In this document: positions 5,501 to 11,676 of the stretch, one piece after another
How positions within the stretch are numbered: position 1 is the first letter of the stretch
How the letters are laid out: each line of letters begins with the position of its first letter
NCBI GenBank assembly: GCA_946886855.1
Contig: CAMPJJ010000142.1
Location: 1 to 11,676, forward strand
From: an uncultured Roseateles sp.
Lineage (GTDB): Bacteria > Pseudomonadota > Gammaproteobacteria > Burkholderiales > Burkholderiaceae
Direction of reading: 5' to 3'
Length of the DNA: 11,676 bases
Notes under the pieces: generated by a model
Seen by the model: the letters and a program-made list of their open reading frames with translations, nothing else
Database searches by the model: none
Told to the model about the DNA's origin: nothing
Made by a program: the position numbers and the translations under genes

Positions 5501-8401
5501 TCACTTGAACGTGTAGTTGGCGGTCAGCGTCCAGTAGCGGCCGTAACCGTTGTGCATGCCCGAGTTCCAGCCCAGGATCGTGCCGGCTCCCGTGTTGGTG
5601 CCCGGGTAGTAAGGCGCCTTCTCGTCCGTCACGTTCTGGATGTTGAGCGACAGCGACAGGTCCTTGAAGCCCGTGTACGTGTAGCCCACGTCGAAGGTCA
5701 TCCACTTGCCGACCGCGCAGTTGGGGTAGCGGTTGATGTACAGGTCGCGGCCGTTGGTCGCCGTCGGCGCCACGCCCAGCACCGTGCGGCCGGTCAGGCC
5801 GTCCGGGTTGGCACCGCCCCAGTGGCAGGTGTTGCCCGAGTAGTACTCCGGCACCGAACCGTCCATGCGGCGGATGAACGAGACACCGCTCACCCAGTTC
5901 ATGGCGCCCATGATCGAGTGACGGCCGTCGACTTCCAGCGTCGAGGTCGCGCGGAACTTCAGGCGCGGCGTGTCGCCCGCGGAGGTCGCCCAGTCGGCCA
6001 GACCGCCGTTGGTGCCGACCAGGTTGTTGCGCGCGTCGCCGACGTGCTCCTCGCGGCTGTAGCGGGTCATGTAGGTGCCGCGCAGCTGGTTGGTCCAGCG
6101 CAGCCCTTCCTTCGGGATCATGTTGGTCTTGAGCTCGAAGTCGATGCCCGACACCTCGGTGCTGCCCTGGTTGACCCACGGGGTCTGCACGAACAGCAGC
6201 GGACCGGAGTTCGCCACGCCCGGCAGCTGCAGCGCCGGATTGGTGTCGCGCAGGATGAGCGTGGGATAACGCTCGGGGTGGTCCACCACGCTCTGCACGT
6301 CCAGCAGCGCCACTTCACCCTTCTTGATGATGTTGAAGTAGTCGACCAGGATGTCCACGTTCTTGCTGGGCGAGAAGATCACGCCGAACGAATGGCTCTT
6401 GGACTTCTCAGGCTTCAGCTCGGGGTTGGACGTCCCCACGCCGGCCACGCTCTTCGCGCAGTCCGCCGCGGCCGCGCCGGGCTTGGGCGTGACGCCGTCT
6501 TCCTGGCAACGCAGCGGATCGATGACGCCGTTCACGAAGTACTGCGCGCCGCCCGGAGCGATCTGCGACACGGCCGGGGCCCGGAAGCCTTCCGAGTAGG
6601 TGCCGCGGAACGACAGTTGCGGCAGCACCGTCCACTTGGCGCCGACCTTGGGCACGAAGTTGGTCTTGATGCCGGGGTACTTGTCGGCACGGCCCGCGAA
6701 GTCCATTTCGAAGGTCTTCAGGAAGGGCGTGCGGAACTCGACGAATGCCGACTTCACGGTACGACCGCCGTCGATCTGCGTGTTCGCCAGGCCCAGGATC
6801 TTGCCGGTGGCGTTCAGCGGATCGGGCGTGATCTCCAGCGTCTCGCGACGGATCTCGACACCGGCGGCCGCGCCGATGGCGCCGCCCGGCAGCGAGCCGA
6901 ACTCGGTGGCGACCTTGGCGTCCCATTGCCAGATCGAGGCATCGGCGTTGTTGGTCAGCGGACGCGACAGGTTGGGATCGGCGGCGATCTGCGCCAGCGT
7001 GCGGCCGTTCGGGCCGAGCATGGTGCGCAGCACGTCCAGGTTCAGGAAGCCGAAGCTGGTTTCCTCACGCTTGGCCTTGTTCCACAGGACCGCGCTTTCC
7101 CAGTCGAAGTTGCCCGTCGTGCCCTTGACGCCACCCAGCGCGCGGTACTGCTGGTTGGTCAGCTCGCTGCCGCCGCGGATGTTCTCGAAACGCATCTGCA
7201 CCGCGGAGCGGGCGTTCGTGAACGGGTTGTCCGGATGACCGATGTCCAGGATCGCCTGGAACGACGGCGCCACGTTGCCCAGCAGGAAGTTGCTGCTCGG
7301 GCTCAGGCCGCTGATGGTGCGCGGGGCGCCGAGGTAGTCGCGCTCGGTGCGCGCGTAGCCAGCTTCGGCGAAGGCGGTGATCTCATTGGTGACGCGGAAG
7401 CTCGCGCGGGAGATCAGGCTGCCGTCGGTGCCCTTGTTCTGCGCCTCGTTGAAGTTGTCGAGGTTGAAGTTGCAGAAGGTACGGCCCAGCGTCGGCTGGC
7501 CGGTATTGCCGTACTGGGCGCCGCCGGTAATCTGCTGCGAGGGATCGCAATTGCGTTGGTTGATGACGCTGGTGGCTGTCTGCGTGAAGTTCAACTGGCC
7601 GGGCGTCGCTTCACGGGTGAAGAACGGCGACGCCGACACGAACGACCCATAGGGGTTCAGGCGCAGGTTGATCTTGGCGTAGTCGTCGGCGTGGATGTCC
7701 TTGACGTCGCGGGTCATGGTGCGGCCGCGATGCGTGATGTCCGCGCTCACCAGGACGTTGAACCCGTCCTTGGCGAAATCGCCGAAGCCGAACGCGCCGT
7801 TGACGGTCTGGCGGCTGAATTCGCCGTCGTCGTTGGCGCCCACCGTGGCGCCCATCTGGATGCCCTGATAGTCGTTCTTGGTGATGAAGTTGATGACGCC
7901 GCCGACCGCGTCGGAGCCGTACACGGCGGAGGCGCCGTCCTTGAAGATTTCAACGCGTTCCAGCGCGGAGACCGGAATCGAGTTCAGGTCGTACAGCGTG
8001 GACGTGCCGTTGTTCGGGTTCGCATAGGCGGCCGGCGTCAGGCGGCGGCCGTTCAGCAGGATCAGGGTGGAGGTCGAACCCAGGCCGCGCAGCGAGGCGG
8101 TGGCGACACCGCGCGAGAAGCTGTTCTGTCCCGGCGTGTCGCTGAAACCGTCGGTGCCCATCGCGGGCACCATCTTCATCAATTCCAGTGCCGTCTTCGC
8201 GCCACTGGCGCGGATTTCCGCCGAGGTGATGCGGTCGATCGGCGAGGTGCCTTCGGCGGCCGTGCGACGGATGTTGGAACCGGTGACTTCCACGCGCTCC
8301 AGTTGTTGCGAATCCTGCGCCGCGGCGATGCCGCAAGCCAGCGTGCTGGCGATCGCGATGCTGGTCAGCACCAGCGCCCTGTGGGTAAGTTGACGAGACA
8401 T
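5501..8401 (-). CDS. TonB-dependent outer-membrane receptor (downstream paralog)
   Basis: This is a 966-residue outer-membrane receptor that imports an unknown ligand using TonB/ExbBD energy. ATG 8401 follows AGAGG with good spacing. Residues 1-28 form a signal peptide (cleavage probably at AAA-Q). Next comes LERVEVTGSNIRR (34-46), a possible TonB-box region, with no N-terminal STN signalling domain. The plug domain (about 48-178) contains ASLRGLGSTSTLILLNGRRL (102-121) and ALERVEIFKDGASAVYGSDA (146-165), followed by GGVINFITK. The rest is the beta-barrel, including SFRGTYSEGFRAP and NPELKPEKSKSHSFGVIFSP, and it ends in a strand, YWTLTANYTFK. Most relatives end in an aromatic residue; here a Lys follows the Phe. 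Six cysteines remain in the mature protein (285, 310, 632, 648, 859, 895), probably three loop disulfides. No sigma/anti-sigma pair or substrate enzyme lies beside it, so the ligand is open. Confidence 0.93.
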   Translation of the reverse strand: MSRQLTHRALVLTSIAIASTLACGIAAAQDSQQLERVEVTGSNIRRTAAEGTSPIDRITSAEIRASGAKTALELMKMVPAMGTDGFSDTPGQNSFSRGVATASLRGLGSTSTLILLNGRRLTPAAYANPNNGTSTLYDLNSIPVSALERVEIFKDGASAVYGSDAVGGVINFITKNDYQGIQMGATVGANDDGEFSRQTVNGAFGFGDFAKDGFNVLVSADITHRGRTMTRDVKDIHADDYAKINLRLNPYGSFVSASPFFTREATPGQLNFTQTATSVINQRNCDPSQQITGGAQYGNTGQPTLGRTFCNFNLDNFNEAQNKGTDGSLISRASFRVTNEITAFAEAGYARTERDYLGAPRTISGLSPSSNFLLGNVAPSFQAILDIGHPDNPFTNARSAVQMRFENIRGGSELTNQQYRALGGVKGTTGNFDWESAVLWNKAKREETSFGFLNLDVLRTMLGPNGRTLAQIAADPNLSRPLTNNADASIWQWDAKVATEFGSLPGGAIGAAAGVEIRRETLEITPDPLNATGKILGLANTQIDGGRTVKSAFVEFRTPFLKTFEMDFAGRADKYPGIKTNFVPKVGAKWTVLPQLSFRGTYSEGFRAPAVSQIAPGGAQYFVNGVIDPLRCQEDGVTPKPGAAAADCAKSVAGVGTSNPELKPEKSKSHSFGVIFSPSKNVDILVDYFNIIKKGEVALLDVQSVVDHPERYPTLILRDTNPALQLPGVANSGPLLFVQTPWVNQGSTEVSGIDFELKTNMIPKEGLRWTNQLRGTYMTRYSREEHVGDARNNLVGTNGGLADWATSAGDTPRLKFRATSTLEVDGRHSIMGAMNWVSGVSFIRRMDGSVPEYYSGNTCHWGGANPDGLTGRTVLGVAPTATNGRDLYINRYPNCAVGKWMTFDVGYTYTGFKDLSLSLNIQNVTDEKAPYYPGTNTGAGTILGWNSGMHNGYGRYWTLTANYTFK

Positions 8402-8466
8402 GTGCGGTCCTCTTCTGAGATGGGGAGCACCCGGTGTTGGCGCTGTTCCCGAACGATTGCAGAGCC

Positions 8467-8488
8467 CACGGGATCGATGCGTCCCGTG
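8467..8488 (-). promoter_or_regulatory. Leader inverted repeat upstream of the receptor gene
   Basis: CACGGGA (8467-8473) and TCCCGTG (8482-8488) are perfect 7-bp arms around an 8-nt loop, ending 66 bp before the receptor ATG. If transcription starts near 8530 the repeat is in the mRNA leader and could fold as a hairpin. It could equally be a DNA operator. No T-run follows on the minus strand, so it is not a simple terminator. Confidence 0.4.
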
Positions 8489-8510
8489 CGATGCATGGAC
8501 CGATTTTTTC

Positions 8511-8539
8511 AGTAGCTTCTACTTGCGGTTTACCTACTT
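8511..8539. repeat. Small inverted and direct repeats near the receptor promoter
   Basis: AGTAG-CTT-CTACT (8511-8523) is an inverted repeat. CTACTT occurs at 8519-8524 and again at 8534-8539, 15 bp apart. They sit at or just downstream of the proposed promoter, a position suited to a regulator-binding site. No known regulator can be named. Confidence 0.35.
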
Positions 8540-8564
8540 AAACATTTGGTTCACCGCGCAGCAA
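8537..8564 (-). promoter_or_regulatory. Possible sigma-70 promoter of the downstream receptor gene
   Basis: On the minus strand TTGCTG (plus 8559-8564) and TTTAAG (plus 8537-8542) are separated by 16 bp and each match the consensus at four of six positions. This lies in the AT-rich stretch about 135 bp before the ATG. It would give a leader of roughly 130 nt carrying the 8467-8488 inverted repeat. The call rests on weak boxes. Confidence 0.3.
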
Positions 8565-8705
8565 AAGAGCGACAGACCTATAAGAAGAAACCCGAAAGTC
8601 ACGCACCAAAGCAGGGGGAACCCTATCCCCACAAACCCCCTCAAATGCAGGCGCAAATCACACGGAAATGACGGGTCATTGACACGAAGAAGTCATCGCC
8701 GGACG

Positions 8706-8732
8706 AAAAAAAGCCCGGCCGAGGCCGGGCTT
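8706..8732 (-). terminator. Intrinsic terminator of the upstream TonB-dependent receptor gene
   Basis: On the minus strand AAGCCCGGCC and GGCCGGGCTT are perfect 10-bp arms around a 2-nt centre (plus 8711-8732), running into seven Ts (plus 8712 to 8706). It lies about 64 bp after the receptor stop codon at 8796. It is a strong, classic intrinsic terminator. Confidence 0.9.
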
Positions 8733-8795
8733 GAGTGGGTGCGGCGACCGGGTCGGGCAAGCCCCGACCGCGGCATCCGGCGTCTCGCGACGCGA

Positions 8796-11552
8796 TCAGA
8801 AGTCGTAGGACGCGCCCACCTTGTAGCTGCGCGGACGCAGGCTGTAGCCGTCGCGCAGGTTGACCGGACGCTCGTCGCCCATCAGGTTCAGGATGTTCAG
8901 CGACAGGCGCAGGTTCTTGATCCCGGTGTAGGCCAGGTTGAAGTCGGTGCGCAGGTCCTCGTCGATGAAGCACGGCAGGGCGCCCGGCTTCAGGCGGGTC
9001 TGGCAGGCGGCTTCGCTCCACGAGGCCAGGTCGGTCTCGTCACGGTTGAGCGCCGTCTTCGACGTGTAGTTGAAGCGCAGACCGGTGCTCCAGTCGCCCT
9101 TGTTCCAGGCGGCCGAGAACACGGCCTTCAGGCGCGGGTTCTGGTACATGCCGACCTGGTTGGGACGCCAGCCGTTCGCGTCGATGTCCCAGGCCTTGTA
9201 GGTCAGCGCGTAGGTCGCCGCCAGGCCGAGGTTCAGCGTGCCGAACGCGCCCGCCGCCACGCGACCCTTCAGGTCGATGTCCACGCCCGAGGTCTCGGTC
9301 TTGCCGAAGTTCTCGTACTGCAGCAGCAGCGACGTGATCTGACCGGCGCCCCAGGCCAGGTTGCTGCCCGGCGCCAGTTGGTTGGCACGGTCGACCCAGG
9401 CCTGTTCCTGCGCGGTGACCGCGCCGCGGCTGATCATGTCCTCGTAACCCGCCTTGCCTTCACGCTCGAGCACGTAGTCCGGATCACGCGAGTTGATCTC
9501 GTTCTTGCGCTCGATCTTGAAGTAGTCGACGGCGAGCGACGCGTTCTTGGTCGGCTCGAACACGAAGCCCAGCGTGATGCTCTTGGAGGTCTCCGGCTTC
9601 AGGTTCGGGTTGGCCGAGATCATCGCCGGCACCGAGGCCAGGCAGCCGCTGTTGTAGGCCGCCGTGGCGTCCGACTTGTCGGCGGCGTTGCCGTTCTTCA
9701 GGATGTCGCGCAGCTTGGTCGCGGTCTCGCAGCGGCGCGGGTCCACCGTCGAGTTGAAGAAGCCGGTCACGCCGACCTGGCCCAGCGTCTCGGGGATGTT
9801 GGGCGCGCGGAAGCCGCCGGCGACCGTGCCGCGCAGCAGCAGCTGCGGCATCACTTCATAACGGACGCCGAGCTTGGGCGACACGCGGCCGTCGAAGCCG
9901 GTGGCCTTGTCGAAGCGCAGCGCGCCGTTCAGTTCCAGACCCTTCAGCACCGGCGCGTTCAGCTCCAGGAAGGCGGCGTCGAGGTTGCGCGAGCCGTCGA
10001 TCAGGACCGACCCGCGGCCGACGATCTGGGCCTTCAGGACGTTGTCGGTCGACTTGATCGACACGCCTTCCTGACGGTGCTCGGCCCCCAGCGCGAAGGC
10101 CAGCGGGCCGCCCGGCAGCTGGAACAGCTCGCCGCTCAGCTTGGCGTCCACCCAGGTCTGGTGGTTCTTGCCTTCGGAGCCGTTGACCGGGAACAGGCGG
10201 TCCAGCAGTTCCTTGCTGTTCGGGCCGCCGATCTTGTATTCGCCGGAAGCGACGGCGGTGAACAGCTCGCGCGAGCCCCAGCGGCTGAGCTTGTCGGCCT
10301 CGGCGGCATTGCGGCCGACCGACACTTCCCAGTCCATCTCGCGGAACGTGCCCTGCACGCCGGTCAGCACGCGGTACTGCTTGCCGGTACCGTCGTAGTT
10401 GAAGATGCTCGGGTCATCCATGAACCGGTAGTCGATGCCCACCGGCGCGCCGGTCGGGTTGGCCGGGTTCGTGGCGGACAGCACCGGATGCGGCACCGAC
10501 TGCGCGACCTTGTTGAAGCCGTCGTACCAGCGCGAGGTGGCGCCGGCGCCGATGGTCATCGGCAGGTTGCGGTACTCGGTGGTCGTCTTCGAGTAGGACA
10601 CCTCGGCGAAGGCCTGGATGTCCTCGGTCACCTTGGCGCGGGCGGCGCTGAAGAAGTTGATGCGCTTGGCCGGATCGGACACCGGGTTCAGGCCGTTCAC
10701 ATCGGTCACGCACTGGTTCGACGCGTTCAGCGTCGTGCAGCCCGCCACCGGCACGCGGTTGGTGCCCACGCGCAGGTTGCCGGGGAAGGAGCTCAGGCTC
10801 GGATCGCCGAAGGCCGGGTTGTAGATGCCCTTGTGCCACGCCGGATAGTCGTCCTTGACGTCGGCCACGGTGTAGCCCTCGCGGCGATAGGCCTCGATGT
10901 TGGCGAAGACGTTGAAGCGGTCCTTCTCCAGGTCGCCGAAGCCGGCCACGATGCTGGCCTGGCGCTGCGCGCCGACGCTGGGGTTCTCGTTGAAGGTGTA
11001 GCTGGCGGACGCGCCGACGCCGTTGTACGAGCGGCGCGTGATGATGTTGATCACGCCGGCCATGGCGTCGGAGCCGTAGATGGCGGAGGCGCCGTCCTTG
11101 AGCACTTCCACGCGCTCGACCGCGTCGGCCGGGATCGCGTCGACGTTGACGAAGGTGTCCTTGGCGCCGTCGGCCAGACCGAAGTTGGCGACGCGGCGGC
11201 CGTTCAGCAGCACCAGCGTGGCTCCCTTGCCCAGACCGCGCATCGACACGCCCGAGGCGCCCGACGCGAAGCTGGTGTTGTTGCCGTCGTCGCGGATCTC
11301 GGTGTTCGAGGTCGACGTCAGCGTGTCCAGCACCTGGCGCACGGTGTTGGCGCCGGTGCGGCGGATCTCTTCACGGTTGTAGACCTGCACCGGCGAGGCG
11401 GTTTCGGACGCCAGACGCTTGATGTTGGAGCCGGTCACCTCGACGCGCTGAAGCTGGGTCGTGTCCTGTGCCTGGGCTTGCGCGACCTGCGCGCAGCACA
11501 GCAGCGCCGCGGCGGCGCTCAGGGACAGGGAGAGCTGGGTGTTTTTTCTCAT
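8796..11552 (-). CDS. TonB-dependent outer-membrane receptor (upstream paralog)
   Basis: This is a 918-residue outer-membrane receptor, paralogous to the one encoded just downstream. ATG 11552 is preceded closely by GTGGAAG. The signal peptide spans about 1-26 or 1-28 (SLSAAAALLCCAQVAQA). The mature protein starts with a short linker and LQRVEVTGSNIKR (34-46). The plug (about 50-175) contains GVSMRGLGKGATLVLLNGRRV (101-121) and AVERVEVLKDGASAIYGSDA (144-163), followed by GVINIITRR. The beta-barrel includes LLLRGTVAGGFRAPNIPE and NPNLKPETSKSITLGFVFEP, and ends SYKVGASYDF, with the terminal Phe needed for efficient BAM-mediated assembly. There is no STN domain and no adjacent sigma/anti-sigma system, so it is probably a plain transporter rather than a signal transducer. 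Mature cysteines 272, 281, 608, 637, 850 and 861 fall into three close pairs, in the same order as in the paralog. The ligand is unknown. Confidence 0.94.
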   Translation of the reverse strand: MRKNTQLSLSLSAAAALLCCAQVAQAQAQDTTQLQRVEVTGSNIKRLASETASPVQVYNREEIRRTGANTVRQVLDTLTSTSNTEIRDDGNNTSFASGASGVSMRGLGKGATLVLLNGRRVANFGLADGAKDTFVNVDAIPADAVERVEVLKDGASAIYGSDAMAGVINIITRRSYNGVGASASYTFNENPSVGAQRQASIVAGFGDLEKDRFNVFANIEAYRREGYTVADVKDDYPAWHKGIYNPAFGDPSLSSFPGNLRVGTNRVPVAGCTTLNASNQCVTDVNGLNPVSDPAKRINFFSAARAKVTEDIQAFAEVSYSKTTTEYRNLPMTIGAGATSRWYDGFNKVAQSVPHPVLSATNPANPTGAPVGIDYRFMDDPSIFNYDGTGKQYRVLTGVQGTFREMDWEVSVGRNAAEADKLSRWGSRELFTAVASGEYKIGGPNSKELLDRLFPVNGSEGKNHQTWVDAKLSGELFQLPGGPLAFALGAEHRQEGVSIKSTDNVLKAQIVGRGSVLIDGSRNLDAAFLELNAPVLKGLELNGALRFDKATGFDGRVSPKLGVRYEVMPQLLLRGTVAGGFRAPNIPETLGQVGVTGFFNSTVDPRRCETATKLRDILKNGNAADKSDATAAYNSGCLASVPAMISANPNLKPETSKSITLGFVFEPTKNASLAVDYFKIERKNEINSRDPDYVLEREGKAGYEDMISRGAVTAQEQAWVDRANQLAPGSNLAWGAGQITSLLLQYENFGKTETSGVDIDLKGRVAAGAFGTLNLGLAATYALTYKAWDIDANGWRPNQVGMYQNPRLKAVFSAAWNKGDWSTGLRFNYTSKTALNRDETDLASWSEAACQTRLKPGALPCFIDEDLRTDFNLAYTGIKNLRLSLNILNLMGDERPVNLRDGYSLRPRSYKVGASYDF

Positions 11553-11676
11553 ACTTCCACTTGCGAATTGATGAAGGGCCGGATGGATGGCATCGGCCGA
11601 GGAGACCGGCGGCCGGATCGGCGCCGGATCGCGCCCGGGGGGTGTCCCGGTGGGCGCAAGGGGGCGGATTCTGGGG
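11553..11676 (-). other. Upstream region of the second receptor gene, no clear promoter
   Basis: These 124 bp precede the receptor start and run to the window edge. They are very GC-rich, with repeated CCGGAT motifs (for example near 11581, 11612 and 11629). I see no convincing -10/-35 pair; the promoter may lie outside the window. Confidence 0.4.

Larger units (their letters stand above)
8402..8795. other. 394-bp intergenic region between the two receptor genes
   Basis: No convincing coding sequence is present. The part nearest the downstream receptor (about 8402-8600) is distinctly more AT-rich than the surroundings and looks like promoter and leader DNA. A 10-bp palindrome TGAC-GG-GTCA lies at 8669-8678, upstream of the possible promoter. 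The distal part holds the terminator of the upstream receptor gene (8706-8732). The gap and terminator suggest that the two receptors are separate transcription units. Confidence 0.6.

Noticed and set aside
5351..8515. A 1054-codon open frame on the plus strand, antisense to the downstream receptor gene
   Set aside because: Its translation is Arg/Ala/Val/Gly/His/Gln-rich with no domain pattern, and it mirrors a fully convincing TonB-dependent receptor. Long antisense frames are expected opposite GC-rich genes.
8641..9021. A 126-codon minus-strand frame across the end of the upstream receptor gene and its terminator
   Set aside because: It overlaps the receptor C-terminus in another frame and runs through the terminator hairpin; no motif or ribosome-binding site supports it.

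Overview
The window is uniformly GC-rich with strong G/C third-position bias. Its gene content (biotin-dependent methylcrotonyl-CoA carboxylase next to a TetR regulator, a divergent LysR/MFS pair, and large TonB-dependent receptors beginning with a VEVTGSNI segment) suggests a betaproteobacterium of the Burkholderiales, perhaps Roseateles/Mitsuaria-like. That placement is inferred from gene style only; there is no rRNA or other marker here.

Layout, left to right. (1) Positions 1-2318: the first 438 codons of a methylcrotonyl-CoA carboxylase beta subunit on the minus strand (its 3' end lies beyond the window), divergent from a TetR-family regulator. Two copies of the same inverted repeat, TGAGC-N3-GCTCA, lie between them, one close to each gene start, which suggests shared repression of leucine/isovalerate breakdown and of the regulator itself. 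(2) Positions 2454-3018: a compact two-gene toxin-antitoxin operon with a small acidic antitoxin overlapping a RelE/ParE-family toxin by 23 bp. It is closed by a perfect 30-bp palindrome that also serves the converging gene. (3) Positions 3078-5403: an MFS drug/sugar-type exporter on the minus strand, divergent from a LysR-type regulator, with a near-perfect T-N11-A palindrome between them. The LysR protein has an unusual Ser-Pro tail encoded by a hexanucleotide tandem repeat. (4) Positions 5427-11552: two tandem paralogous TonB-dependent outer-membrane receptors on the minus strand, each with its own intrinsic terminator. The 394-bp gap between them carries a possible promoter and several small inverted and direct repeats.

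The window is four largely independent modules: catabolism with a local repressor, toxin-antitoxin, regulated efflux, and outer-membrane uptake. No rRNA, tRNA, CRISPR array, insertion sequence or integrase was seen. I found no clearly new multi-gene system. The items most worth checking are the toxin-antitoxin pair, whose antitoxin shows no recognisable DNA-binding domain, the paired operators, and the leader of the downstream receptor gene.
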